A program made the translations under genes and the position numbers. Positions 1 to 12,297 of a stretch of DNA of 37,644 nt are shown one piece after another. A model generated the notes under the pieces. It did not search any database. It had not been told where the DNA came from and worked only from the letters and a program-made list of their open reading frames with translations. Within the stretch, counting starts at the first letter, position 1. Each line of letters begins with the position of its first letter. The stretch is from Zygotorulaspora mrakii (taxonomy: Eukaryota > Ascomycota > Saccharomycetes > Saccharomycetales > Saccharomycetaceae): NCBI RefSeq assembly GCF_013402915.1, contig NW_023500906.1:1-37644 (forward strand), given 5' to 3'.

Positions 1-179
1 TCCTATTTATAAAATAAACGCATCTAATACCTTTATTATTATATTTTAAATAATATATTTATACCTTATATTTATTTATACTTTGTTATTTATTCCGTCA
101 GGATGAAATTACTTTTGTTAGATATAAAATAAAGGTTTATAGGATAAAGATACAGTCCATTTTATTTTAATTATAAAAG
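1..179 (+). mobile_element. 3' end of cox1-900 group I intron (left redundant copy, truncated by window start)
   Basis: Matches 27139-27320, the 3' part of the intron inserted after coding base 900 of cox1, with small indels. It carries the group I core piece GATACAGTCC and ends in G directly before exon 5. Indels against the right copy suggest poor consensus quality at this contig end. Confidence 0.85.
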
Positions 180-2669
<2,490 letters not shown>

Positions 2670-2727
2670 TTAATAATAAAATCAATAATAAACAATGTTT
2701 ATTATTAAAGAATTATTATTAATTTTT

Positions 2728-2739
2728 AATAATATTCTT
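2728..2739 (+). terminator. mRNA 3' processing dodecamer after cox1 (left copy)
   Basis: Exact AATAATATTCTT, 58 nt after the cox1 stop. In S. cerevisiae mitochondria this dodecamer marks mRNA 3' ends. Confidence 0.8.
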
Positions 2740-2889
2740 AATAAATTTAAATTATACATATAATTGTTTATAATATTATTAATAATATTATGTTGTTATT
2801 ATATATAAATATTTAATCTATTATATATATTATATTATATTATAATATATATAATGTTGTTTTTATCTAAATATATTAATTTTTATAAA

Positions 2890-3036
2890 ATGCCACAATT
2901 AGTACCATTTTATTTTTTAAATCAATTAACTTATGGTTTATTATTAATTACTATCTTATTAGTATTATTCGCACAATATTTTTTACCTATGATTTTAAGA
3001 TTATACGTATCTAGATTATTTATTTCTAAATTATAA
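2890..3036 (+). CDS. atp8: ATP synthase F0 subunit 8 (left copy)
   Basis: A 48-residue hydrophobic subunit of the peripheral part of the F0 proton channel in the inner membrane. The protein starts MPQLVPFYF, has one membrane segment (about residues 13-32) and ends with the basic tail RLYVSRLFISKL, all typical of yeast Atp8. The start is the ATG at 2890, because the family begins with MPQLVPF and is 48 aa long. An in-frame ATG at 2854 would add 12 residues not found in the family. It lies between cox1 and atp6 on the same strand, as in other yeasts, where the three are co-transcribed. The identical right copy is at 30033-30179. Confidence 0.96.
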   Translation: MPQLVPFYFLNQLTYGLLLITILLVLFAQYFLPMILRLYVSRLFISKL

Positions 3037-3389
3037 TACTAATTAAGTTGAATATTATAATTAAATAATAAAACCAATCAACTAATAATAAACTATATTT
3101 ATTTAAACTATATTTATTTAAACTATATTTATTATTGGTATAAAAATTATAATAAAGTATATATTATTATTAATAATTAATAATATATATATTATAATTA
3201 TATATATATAATACAATATATATATAATTAAATAATAACTCCAACCAACAATAAACATTGTTTATTTTATTATTGGGTAAAGATAATAATAAATTATATA
3301 TTAATTATTAAATATATAATTAATATATAATATTAAATATATTTTATTTATATTTAATATTAAAGTTATAATAATTTTATATTTAAATT
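3037..3389. repeat. atp8-atp6 spacer with 15-bp tandem repeat and AATAAAC/GTTTATT hairpin
   Basis: This spacer has no gene. It holds about 2.7 tandem units of AACTATATTTATTTA (about 3090-3134). A hairpin AATAAAC-ATT-GTTTATT lies at 3250-3266, flanked by CCAAC and TTGGG. A related hairpin lies after cox1 at 2684-2706. The rest is AT-rich low-complexity sequence. Confidence 0.75.
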
Positions 3390-4169
3390 ATGCTTGATTT
3401 ATTAAATACATATATTGCTTCACCTTTAGATCAATTTGAAATTAGAGTATTTTTAGGTTTTGTTTCACCATTTTTTGATTTAAGTTGTTTAAGTTTTACA
3501 ACATTTTCATTATATCTATTAATTGTATTATTAGTAATTTTAAGTTTAAATTTATTAACTAATAATAATGGTAAAATTGTAGGTTCAAGATGATTAGTAT
3601 CACAAGAAGCTATTTATGATACTATTTTAAATATGGTTAAAGGACAAATTAGTGGTAAATTATGAGGTTATTATTTTCCATTAGTTTATACATTCTTTAT
3701 TTTTATTTTTACAGCTAATTTAATTAGTATGATTCCATATTCATTTGCATTAACATCACATGTTGTATTTATTGTATCATTAAGTATTATTATTTGATTA
3801 GGTGCTACTATTCTAGGATTATATAAACATGGTTTAGTATTCTTCTCATTATTTGTACCATCAGGTACACCTTTACCATTAGTACCTTTATTAGTATTAA
3901 TTGAATTATTATCATATGTAGCTAGAGCTATCTCATTAGGTTTAAGATTAACAGCTAATATCTTAGCAGGACATTTATTAATGATTATTTTAGCAGGATT
4001 AACATTAAATTTAATGTCTATTAATATCTTAACTTTAGTATTTGGTTTCTTACCATTAGCAGGTATTTTAGCTATCTTATGTTTAGAATTTGCTATTGCT
4101 ATGATTCAAAGTTATGTATGATCTATCTTAACTTGTTCTTACTTAAAAGATTCATTATACTTACATTAA
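3390..4169 (+). CDS. atp6: ATP synthase F0 subunit a (subunit 6), left copy
   Basis: 259 aa, the same length as S. cerevisiae Atp6. It forms the proton half-channels of F0 against the atp9 ring in the inner membrane. It starts MLDLLNTYIASPLDQFEIR; in S. cerevisiae the first ten residues are removed after synthesis. The helical hairpin with ARAISLGLRL contains the essential Arg that faces the c-ring, and the conserved LLSYVARAISLGLRL-TANILAGH block and the C terminus YLKDSLYLH are present. The TGA codons are Trp. One CTA (LYLL region, SLY-CTA-L) falls where S. cerevisiae has Thr; another (TI-CTA-GLYKHG) falls where it has Leu. The identical right copy is at 30533-31312. Confidence 0.97.
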
Positions 4170-4173
4170 TATA

Positions 4174-4182
4174 ATATAAGTA
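4174..4182 (+). promoter_or_regulatory. mitochondrial promoter ATATAAGTA (left copy)
   Basis: Exact nonanucleotide recognised by yeast Rpo41/Mtf1, 5 nt after the atp6 stop and upstream of the ten-tRNA cluster. The last A would be +1. Right copy at 31317. Confidence 0.65.
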
Positions 4183-4217
4183 TTATTAATAATATTCATT
4201 ACAAATATAAAATTAAA

Positions 4218-4226
4218 ATATAAGTA
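4218..4226 (+). promoter_or_regulatory. second ATATAAGTA ahead of tRNA cluster (left copy)
   Basis: A second exact nonanucleotide 44 nt after the first, upstream of trnL. Right copy at 31361. Which of the two is active cannot be told from sequence. Confidence 0.6.
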
Positions 4227-4324
4227 ATAAAAAATATAAATAAATAAATTATATAGTTTTTATATCATAAAAAAAAATAATGAAATTTATTTATATTTGT
4301 TTTTAATAAAATAAATATGTGATT

Positions 4325-4355
<31 letters not shown>

Positions 4356-4394
4356 AAATATTAAATATATTATTTATAAATTTATAAAATAAAG

Positions 4395-4476
4395 GCTATT
4401 TTGGTGGAATTGGTAGACACGATACTCTTAAGATGTATTACTTTACGGTATGAAGGTTCAAGTCCTTCAAGTAGCA
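4395..4476 (+). tRNA. trnL: tRNA-Leu(UAA), left copy
   Basis: Acceptor GCTATTT pairs with AAGTAGC. The anticodon loop is CTTAAGA (UAA). There is a variable arm of class II length and the T loop GGTTCAAGTCC. It is the only Leu tRNA, serving UUR codons. Confidence 0.95.
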
Positions 4477-4499
4477 TACAATAATTATTAAATTTATAA

Positions 4500-4572
4500 T
4501 GAGTCGTAGACTAATAGGTAAGTCACCAAAATTTGAGTTTGGAGTTTGTTTGTTCGAATCAAACCGATTCAA
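4500..4572 (+). tRNA. trnQ: tRNA-Gln(UUG), left copy
   Basis: Acceptor TGAGTCG pairs with CGATTCA. The anticodon stem CCAAA/TTTGG encloses loop ATTTGAG (UUG). Confidence 0.93.
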
Positions 4573-4599
4573 ATTATTATATTTAAGTATAAATAATAA

Positions 4600-4671
4600 G
4601 AGAATATTGTTTAATGGTAAAACAGTTGTCTTTTAAGCAACCCATGCTTGGTTCAATTCCAGCTATTCTTA
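4600..4671 (+). tRNA. trnK: tRNA-Lys(UUU), left copy
   Basis: Acceptor GAGAATA pairs with TATTCTT. Anticodon stem GTTGT/GCAAC, loop CTTTTAA (UUU). Confidence 0.95.
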
Positions 4672-4773
4672 TTAAAATTATATATATTTAAATAAAATTA
4701 TAACTATATATAAAAATATATAGTTTTATTTATTTATTTATTTATTTATAAATAATAATTATAAGATATAAAA

Positions 4774-4846
4774 GCTTTCTTAGCTTAATGGTTAAAGCAT
4801 AATACTTCTAATATTAGGATTCCATGTTCGAATCATGGAGAGAGTA
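4774..4846 (+). tRNA. trnR: tRNA-Arg(UCU), left copy
   Basis: Stem TAATA/TATTA with loop CTTCTAA (UCU) reads AGR codons. Acceptor GCTTTCT pairs with AGAGAGT. Confidence 0.95.
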
Positions 4847-4849
4847 AAT

Positions 4850-4858
4850 TTATAAGTA
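4850..4858 (+). promoter_or_regulatory. variant promoter TTATAAGTA
   Basis: One mismatch to the consensus nonanucleotide, 4 nt after trnR(UCU) and 39 nt before trnG. Weak support. Confidence 0.35.
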
Positions 4859-4896
4859 ATATAAATATATATATATTTATAATAAAATAATAAATA

Positions 4897-4968
4897 ATAG
4901 GTATAAGTTAATTGGTAAACTGGATGTCTTCCACACATTGAATGTGAGTTCAATTCTCACTACCTATA
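4897..4968 (+). tRNA. trnG: tRNA-Gly(UCC), left copy
   Basis: Acceptor ATAGGTA/TACCTAT; anticodon loop CTTCCAC (UCC). Confidence 0.95.
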
Positions 4969-4993
4969 TTATTATTATAATATAATATTTATA

Positions 4994-5066
4994 GGATCTG
5001 TAGCTTAATAGTTAAAGTCCCATCTTGTCACGATGGTGGATGTCAGTGCAAGTCTGATTAGATTCG
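4994..5066 (+). tRNA. trnD: tRNA-Asp(GUC), left copy
   Basis: Anticodon stem CCATC/GATGG with loop TTGTCAC (GUC). Its discriminator G is directly followed by the first base of trnS(GCU), leaving no spacer. Confidence 0.95.
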
Positions 5067-5150
5067 GGAAAATTCGCCATTAGGTAAGGCAGATTATTTG
5101 CTAAGTAATTGAATTAATTATTCTTATGAGTTCAAACCTCATATTTTCCG
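5067..5150 (+). tRNA. trnS1: tRNA-Ser(GCU), left copy
   Basis: Acceptor GGAAAAT/ATTTTCC; stem ATTAT/GTAAT with loop TTGCTAA (GCU); class II variable arm. It abuts trnD. Confidence 0.95.
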
Positions 5151-5153
5151 TAA

Positions 5154-5227
5154 ATATCTTTAATTTAAATTGGTTAAAATATTAGAATACGAATCTAATA
5201 ATATAGGTTCAATTCCTATAAGATATT
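5154..5227 (+). tRNA. trnR2: tRNA-Arg(ACG), left copy
   Basis: Acceptor ATATCTT/AAGATAT; stem TTAGA/TCTAA with loop ATACGAA (ACG). It reads the rare CGN codons. Confidence 0.93.
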
Positions 5228-5260
5228 TTTTAATATAATATTTTTATATTATATTATATA

Positions 5261-5333
5261 GGTGAATATATTTCAATGGTAGAAAATACACTTGTGGCGT
5301 GTTTAATCTGAGTTCGATTCTCAGTATTCACCC
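5261..5333 (+). tRNA. trnH: tRNA-His(GUG), left copy
   Basis: Acceptor GGTGAAT/ATTCACC; anticodon GUG in loop CTTGTGGCG region; T arm CTGAG/CTCAG. Confidence 0.95.
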
Positions 5334-5353
5334 TTATTTATCTTTTTATAATA

Positions 5354-5426
5354 ACTTATATAGTTTAATGGTTAAAACATTTGTCTCATAAATAAATAAT
5401 GAAAGGTTCAATTCCTTCTATAAGTA
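5354..5426 (+). tRNA. trnM: tRNA-Met(CAU) elongator, left copy
   Basis: Acceptor ACTTATA/TATAAGT is fully paired, unlike the initiator at 20036. Loop CTCATAA (CAU). Confidence 0.92.
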
Positions 5427-5507
5427 TATATAAAACTACATATTAAAATATTCTATAAAAAGGATACAATAAATTATTATAATTTATTGAATAATAAAAA
5501 AAAAGTA

Positions 5508-6614
5508 ATGAATTTAAATTTATTAAAATTATTAAATAAAAATTTAAATAATAAAGATAATATTAATAATAATAAATTATTATTAAAATCATTATTATTA
5601 GAATTAAATAAATTAAGATTATTAAATAATATTAATAATAACAATATCAATAAATATATAAATGAATTAAATAATAAAGGTAATAAATTACAACATTTAA
5701 ATAATATAAATACTTGACTTACACAAATTTATAATTATAATAAAAATTTACAAATTATTCTTACTATAAAAGATAAATTAGTACTTAAATTATTATATAA
5801 ATTAATAACATTAAAATTAACTATTAATAATCTTAATATTATTAAAAAAATTATTATTAGTAAACCTATTTTTCAACATACTATTAATAATTTAAATATT
5901 AAATTTTATTATTATAATACTGCATTATATAATAATAAATTAAATAATAATAATAATTATAATAAATATTATATTAATATTTTATCAAAATTATTAAATT
6001 TATTAAATAATAATAATAATAATTTAAGTAATATTTTAAGTTATTATTATAATAAAAAAGTAACTATTGAACCTATTAAATTATCATATAATTATATAAA
6101 TAGTGATATTTTTAGTAAATGTATTAGTATAGGAAATATTAATAAATATAATAATGGTATTAAAAATGAATATTCACGTTTATTAAATAATACTATTCCT
6201 AAATTAAATGATCAAATTATTTCTATAAATTATATTAATAATATTAAATATATTAATAAATTAAAATATAATAATATTATTAATAATATTAATAATAATA
6301 ATAATAATTTAAATATTATAAATATTTATAATAATATAAATATTTATAATATTCCTATAAATATTTTAATGTTTAAATATTTAACAGGTTTATCTATTAC
6401 ATTTAATGGTAGATTATCAACAAGTAAATCTATTTCAAGATCTGAAACACAAAAAGTATTACAAGGTACTTTTCATAATAAAAATTATTTATGAAGTAAT
6501 ATTAATAATATTTATAAATTAAATTATATTTCATCTAATCATAATATTTCTAATAAATCAAATATTAATAAAAATGGTAAATATAATATTAAAGTAAAAT
6601 TAAATTATATTTAA
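5508..6614 (+). CDS. VAR1: small-subunit ribosomal protein VAR1 (uS3m family)
   Basis: 368 aa, the mitochondrially encoded ribosomal protein that joins the SSU rRNA in the small ribosomal subunit. The sequence is extremely Asn/Leu/Ile/Lys-rich and made mostly of AAT, TTA, ATT and AAA codons, as in all yeast VAR1 genes. Conserved blocks are visible: [76 protein letters not shown] and the C-terminal [15 protein letters not shown]. The ATG at 5508 is chosen because the protein then starts MNLNLLKLL, like family members; a TTG at 5487 is in frame but would be unusual. The gene lies between trnM and trnY, inside the tRNA clusters. A processing dodecamer follows at 6638. The right copy (32651-33739) carries frameshifts. 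Confidence 0.95.
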
Positions 6615-6637
6615 TATAATTTAATATAAAAAAATAA

Positions 6638-6649
6638 AATAATATTCTT
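6638..6649 (+). terminator. mRNA 3' processing dodecamer after VAR1
   Basis: Exact AATAATATTCTT, 23 nt after the VAR1 stop. Confidence 0.8.
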
Positions 6650-6653
6650 AATA

Positions 6654-6662
6654 ATATAAGTA
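6654..6662 (+). promoter_or_regulatory. promoter ATATAAGTA before trnY
   Basis: Exact nonanucleotide 36 nt upstream of trnY and just after the VAR1 dodecamer. It is not recognisable in the right copy near 33760-33810. Confidence 0.65.
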
Positions 6663-6698
6663 ATAATATATATATTATTATTTATAATATATTATATA

Positions 6699-6783
6699 GG
6701 AGGGATTTCCAATGTTGGTAGTTGGAGTTGAGCTGTAAACTCAATGGTTTATACCTTCATAGGTTCAATTCCTATTCCCTTCA
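6699..6783 (+). tRNA. trnY: tRNA-Tyr(GUA)
   Basis: Acceptor GGAGGGA/TCCCTTC; stem TTGAG/CTCAA with loop CTGTAAA (GUA); long variable arm. Confidence 0.95.
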
Positions 6784-6792
6784 AATATAATT

Positions 6793-6864
6793 GTCTTTAT
6801 AGCTTATCGGTTAAAGCATCTCACTGTTAATGAGAATATATAGGTTCGATTCCTATTAAGGACT
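6793..6864 (+). tRNA. trnN: tRNA-Asn(GUU)
   Basis: Acceptor GTCTTTA/TAAGGAC; stem TCTCA/TGAGA with loop CTGTTAA (GUU). Confidence 0.94.
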
Positions 6865-6882
6865 TATATAAAATAATAAAAA

Positions 6883-6955
6883 GGGGTTATAGTTAAATTT
6901 GGTAGAACGATTGCTTTGCATGTAATTAATATGAGTTCAATTCTCATTAACTCCA
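6883..6955 (+). tRNA. trnA: tRNA-Ala(UGC)
   Basis: Acceptor GGGGTTA/TAACTCC; stem ATTGC/GTAAT with loop TTTGCAT (UGC). Confidence 0.95.
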
Positions 6956-6974
6956 AATTATTATTTTATATAAA

Positions 6975-7047
6975 GAAACTATAATTCAATTGGTTAGAAT
7001 AGTATTTTGATAAGGTACCAATATAGGTTCGATTCCTGTTAGTTTCA
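6975..7047 (+). tRNA. trnI: tRNA-Ile(GAU)
   Basis: Acceptor GAAACTA/TAGTTTC; stem GTATT/GGTAC with loop TTGATAA (GAU). Confidence 0.94.
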
Positions 7048-7056
7048 AATATATAA

Positions 7057-7143
7057 GGATGGTTGACTGAGTGGTTTAAAGTGTAATATTTGAGCTATTA
7101 TTAGTTTTTATTAACTACGTAGGTTCAAATCCTACACCATCCG
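7057..7143 (+). tRNA. trnS2: tRNA-Ser(UGA)
   Basis: Acceptor GGATGGT/ACCATCC; stem TAATA/TATTA with loop TTTGAGC (UGA); class II variable arm. Confidence 0.95.
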
Positions 7144-7169
7144 TAATATCTATTTATTTATATATATAT

Positions 7170-7178
7170 ATATAAGTA
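7170..7178 (+). promoter_or_regulatory. promoter of SSU rRNA, ATATAAGTA
   Basis: Exact nonanucleotide; the last A (7178) would be +1, about 25 nt before the mature 5' end. The corresponding stretch of the right copy (about 34230-34265) is only a TA run with no AAGTA. Confidence 0.75.
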
Positions 7179-7202
7179 ATATATATAAAAAATATATAAA
7201 GA

Positions 7203-8756
7203 GTAAAATAATATAATATTAAGAACATGATGTTGGTTCAGATTAAACGCTAAATAAGGACATGACACATGCAAATTATACGTTTATTATATGTTTATAT
7301 AATAAATATGTAGTGTACACGTGAGTAATTTATAAGGAATTTTAAACTATAGAATAAGTTAAATGCTTAATATTAAAAGAATATATTTTTCAAATAATAT
7401 ATTTGTCTATAGTAAAGCCTATAATGGTTTAGGTAGTAGGTTTAATTAATAGTTAACCTAGCCAACGATCCATAGTCAATAATGAAAGTTATAATGACCA
7501 CGTTGACTTTGAAATATAGTCAATATCTAAATGATACAGCAGTGAGGAATATTGAACAATGATCGAAAGATTGATTCAGTTACTTATTAGAATGATATAA
7601 TCTAATTATTTGTAAAAAAAATAATTTCATAATTATAGATTGATTAAAAATAAAATTCATAAATAGTTAAAATAATGATATTAACTACCATTAATATATT
7701 AATAATGGATATAATTTATAATAAATTATATTTTAATAGTCCTAACCAAAATTTGTGCCAGCAGCTGCGGTAATACAATGAGGGCTAGCGTTAATCATAA
7801 TGGCTTAAAGGGTCCGTAGAATCATTTCAAAAATTAGAGTTAATATATTTAATTAAAGAATTATAATAGTAAAGATGAAATAATTATAATAATTATAAGA
7901 CTGGTATATGTGAAAATATTAATTAAATATTAACTGACATTGAGGGACGAAAGCTAGAGTATCAATACGGATTCGATACCCGAGTAGTTCTAGCTGTAAA
8001 CTATGAACACCATATAAATATAATTTTATTTATATAAATGAAAATGTAAGTGTTCCGCCTGAAGAGTACGTTCGCAAGAATGAAACTCAAGACAATAGAC
8101 GGTTACAGACTTAAGCAGTGGAGCATGTTATTTAATTCGATAATCCACGACTAACCTTACCATATTTTGAATATTTATTTATATATTATATAAATATTTA
8201 CAGGCGTTACATCGTTGTCTTTAGTTCGTGCTGCAAGGTTTTAGATTAATTTCATTAACGAACAAAACTCCATATATATATTATTAATTATATATAATAT
8301 TTATAATATTTTTATAAAATGAAAGGAATTAAGACAAATCATGATGATCCTTATAATATGGGTAATAGACGTGCTATAATAAAATAATAATAAAGTTATA
8401 TTAAAATTATATTGTAATTAATAACATAAAATATTTTAATTTTTAATATATATATATATTATATATAGTATGAATTATAATCTGAAATTTGATTATATGA
8501 AATAAGAATTGCTAGTAATACGTAAATTAGTATGTTACGGTGAATACTCTAACTGTTTCGCACTAATCACTCATCACGCGTTGAAACATAATATTATCCT
8601 AATATATATATTTAATATAATATATATATATTATTTAATATAATATATTTATTATAATAATATATATAAGAAATATTATGAATTAATGCGAAGTTGAAAT
8701 ACAGTTACCGTAGGGGAACCTGCGGTGGGCTTATAAATATCTTTAATATTCCTACA
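7203..8756 (+). rRNA. rns: small subunit (15S-type) ribosomal RNA
   Basis: About 1.55 kb, highly similar to yeast mitochondrial 15S rRNA. The 5' block AACATGATGTTGGTTCAGATTA is near 7223. The 530 loop GTGCCAGCAGCTGCGGTAATAC is near 7755. The decoding and 3' region reads TACGGTGAATACTCTAACTG near 8533 and the 3' end TACCGTAGGGGAACCTGCGGTG near 8706. Ends are set by analogy to S. cerevisiae and may be off by several bases. Variable helices are AT-repeat filled. It is followed after 12 nt by trnW, then LSU rRNA. The right copy is at about 34267-35812. Confidence 0.96.
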
Positions 8757-8768
8757 TAAAAATAAAAT

Positions 8769-8840
8769 AAGAATATAGTTTAATTGGTAAAACTATTGAT
8801 TTCAAATCAATCATTAGGAGTTCAAGTCTCTTTATTCTTG
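8769..8840 (+). tRNA. trnW: tRNA-Trp(UCA)
   Basis: Stem TTGAT/ATCAA with a loop that carries TCA. The UCA anticodon reads both UGA and UGG, matching the many in-frame TGA codons. It lies between SSU and LSU rRNA. Confidence 0.95.
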
Positions 8841-8851
8841 TAAAATAAAAT

Positions 8852-8860
8852 ATATAAGTA
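8852..8860 (+). promoter_or_regulatory. promoter of LSU rRNA, ATATAAGTA
   Basis: Exact nonanucleotide. In S. cerevisiae the last A is both +1 and the mature 5' end of 21S rRNA, so I start the rRNA at 8860. Preserved in the right copy at 35908. Confidence 0.8.
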
Positions 8861-11800
8861 ATGAATAATAGATTTGAAATATTTATTATATAGATTTAAA
8901 GAAATAATCATAAAGTACAAAAGCTATTAATAGTTAATATAGGTTACTAATAAAAATATTTATTATATATATTTTTTAATACCTAAGGTAAACCATTTTT
9001 TTTATTATTATATATACTAAGTGAACTGAAACATCTAAGTAACTTAAGGAAAAAAAATCAACCGAGATATTATTAGTATTGGTGAGAGAAAATAATATAG
9101 TCATAATTTATTTATTTATTTATAATAAATTATATAAGTATTATGTAATATAATTATGTAAGAATATAGGACAAACTAGTTCTAAGACTAAATACTATTA
9201 ATAAGCAAAAATAGTACCGTAAGGGAAAGTATTGTAAATGGTTATTTTATAAGTAATCATAGATATAATTTATTATATTAATGATGTACCTTTTGTATAA
9301 TGGGTCAGCAAGTAATTAATATTAGCAAAATAATATATTATTATAAATAAATTGAAACATTAATAAAAATAGTTAATATTAATTGACCCGAAAGCAAATG
9401 ATCTTACTATGACTAGATAGTTAAAAATGATCGAACAGGTTGATGTTGCAATATCATCTGATAAGTTGTGGTAAGTAGTGAAAGACAAATCTGATTTGCA
9501 AATAGCTGGTTTTCTACGAAATATATTATAGTATAGCTTTTATATAAAAAATATCTCTCAAAAATTATATATATTATTTATATAATTTTTGAATATTTTA
9601 TTTAATTATTATAATTAATTTTATAAAGAATGGTACAGCAACAAATATATTATTGGGGGACTATTATAGTTTTATCATAAATATTTGATCTCGAAATATT
9701 TAATTAAATAATATAAAAAGTCAGATTATGTGCGATAAGGTAAATAATCTAAAGGGAAACAGCCCAGATTAATATATAAGGTTCCTAATTAAAATAATAA
9801 GTGAAATTAATATTAAAATATTATAATACAATCAGTTAATGGGTTTGACAATAACCATTTTTTAATGAACATGTAACAATGCACTGATCCAATTAATATA
9901 AATAATATTATAAATTAAATATAATTATATCTTTTAAAGGATATAAGTATATTTATTAATAAACAATATACGGATCTTATTTTAATATTTCATATTATTA
10001 TGAAATATTTTAAGAATTATTTAACCGAATATTTAAATATTATTATTAATAAATTATAATAATAATATGGTAGTAGAACATTTAATGAAAATATATATTA
10101 ATTATTAATTAATATATTAATTATATATATAATATTATATTATATTATTATATAATTATTTTAAGTAATTAAATAGAGAATGCTGACATGAGTAACGTTA
10201 AAAAAGTTATAAACTTTTTCACCTAAAACATAAGGTTTTACTATAAAAGTACGGCCCTTAAGTAAATTATATAAATATATTTATGATAGGATAATTCTAA
10301 ATAAATTATATTATATTTTATATATCAATATTATATTATATTATATTCTATTATATTATATTATATTATATTGATAAACTATATGAAATCAAGAAATATT
10401 ATTTATATATGTACCGTAATGTAAACCGACTCAGGTATGTTTAGTAGAGAATATGAAGGTGTATTAGAGAATTAAAGGGAAGGAACTCGGCAAAAATAGC
10501 TCTAACGTTAGTCAATAAAGAGATAATCTAAGAACAAAGTTGTACAACTGTTTAATAAAAACACCGCACTTTGCAGAAATGATAAATTGAGGTATAAGGT
10601 GTGAACTCTGCTCCATGCTTAATATATAAATAATATTATTTAATAGATAGTATTATTAAATTTAAGTAAATAGCAGCCTTATTATGAGGGTTCTAAGGTA
10701 GCGAAATTCATTGTCCAATAATTATGGTCCTGCATGAATGACGTAATGATACAACAACTGTCTCCCCTTTAAACTAAGTGAAATTAAAATCGCAGTGAAG
10801 ATGCTGTGTACCTATAATGTGACGGAAAGACCCTATGCAGCTTTACTGTAATTAGATAGATCGAATTATTGTATATTATATTCAGAATATTAAGTAATTG
10901 ATTAAAATAAATATGAGATACTTATTATAATATTATAATAATTCTAATCTTAAATAAATATATTTAATAGAATATATATTCTTAAATATAAATATAATAT
11001 ATATATATTTATATATATTATATAAATAAGAGACAATCTCTAATTGGTAGTTTTGATGGGGCGTCATTTTCAGCAAAAGTATCTGAATAAGTCCATATAT
11101 ATATTAATATTATTTTAAATTTAATAAAGTATATCTTATATATATTAATTATAAATAGAAATATATTATATTTTTATAATATATTTTAGTAATAGATAAA
11201 AATATGTACAGTAAAAATTGTCTAGAAAACAATAATAATAATATAATATTATATTATATTATATAATAAAATGTATTAAATTAATATAATGGTTTAACTG
11301 TGCTATAATTGTAATACAAACAAGTAAAACAAGTACGTAAGTATGGCATAATGAACAAATAACACTGATTGTAATGGTTATTGATAACGAATAAAAGTTA
11401 CGCTAGGGATAAACTACCCTATTGTCCCATTATATTGTAAAATATAATTATCCTAATATAATCATATATTATTTTAAAATATAATAAATAGATTAAATAA
11501 GGAGTAAATTGGGTGAATTGCAAGAATCTCCAATATTATTAAATTAAATTAAATTTAATTAAATTAAATAAAGTATTGGATAATTTGCAGCGAAGTTTAT
11601 AACAATCTTCATATATATATATGGTTATAAAAACGTTCAACGACTAGATAATGAGTAAGATTAACAATAATTTATCCACGAGCGCCCAATATCATATAAT
11701 AATATATTTTTTATTATTATATGATAATGACATAGTCTAAACAATTTGGTAACAAATTGATAAATAAATATATAAATATATTTATATAATAATAATTTAT

Positions 11801-12297
11801 TGAACAGGGTAATATAGCGAAAGAGTAGATATTGTAAGCTATGTTTGCCACCTCGATGTCGACTCTACCTATCCTCTTGGTTGTAAATGCTAAGAAGGGT
11901 TTGACTGTTCGTCAATTAAAAGGTAACGTGAGTTGGGTTAAATACGATGTAAATCAGTATGGTTCCTATCTATTATAGGTAATATTATCAAATTAAGTCT
12001 TATTCTTAGTACGCAAGGATCAGAATGAATTAATCTATGGTGTATCTATTGATTATAATATAATATAATATTAATTATTATATTATCTATATTAGTTTAT
12101 ATAATAAATTATAGTCATAGTAGATAAGCTAAATTAATAAATAATAAGTATTGAAAGCATATAAAATACGAAGTTGTCTTAAGATGAGATAATATATTGA
12201 TTATTTTAAACTAAAATAATAATAGGTTTTATATATACATTTTTATATAATAAAATACTAATTTATCAATTATCTATATAATATCTAATCTATTATT
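8860..12297 (+). rRNA. rnl: large subunit (21S-type) ribosomal RNA with one group I intron
   Basis: Exon 1 is 8860-11410 and exon 2 is 11803 to about 12297. Together they total about 3.05 kb of yeast 21S-type rRNA. Recognisable landmarks are the 5' block AATAGATTTGAAATATTTAT, the domain II stretch GAGTAACGTTAAAAAAG near 10190, GGGAAGGAACTCGGCAAAA near 10479, the peptidyl-transferase segments GTTCTAAGGTAGCGAAATTC near 10690 and AGCTATGTTTGCCACCTCGATGTCG near 11840, and TAGATAAGCTAAATTAATAA near 12121. The 3' end is set from similarity to S. cerevisiae (ATCTATATAATATCTAATC) and is approximate. The intron lies at the classical omega site. The right copy (35916-37644) is cut by the window end. 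Confidence 0.95.
11411..11802 (+). other. ORF-less omega group I intron in LSU rRNA
   Basis: 392 nt. The flanks read CTAGGGAT and AACAGGGTAAT; joined, they recreate the I-SceI recognition site TAGGGATAACAGGGTAAT. The intron starts AAACTACCCTATTGTCCC and ends TTATTG, with a U before the 5' site and a terminal G. Core strings GCAGCGAAG, GTTCAACGACTAGATAATGAG and CATAGTCTAAAC fit a group IA/IB core. No endonuclease frame is present, unlike the S. cerevisiae omega+ intron. Confidence 0.93.

Noticed and set aside
2854..2889. Upstream ATG adding 12 residues to Atp8
   Set aside because: Yeast Atp8 begins MPQLVPF and is 48 aa; the extension has no counterpart.
5487..5507. TTG as an upstream start for VAR1
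   Set aside because: The ATG at 5508 gives the family-like start MNLNLL; a TTG start is not needed.
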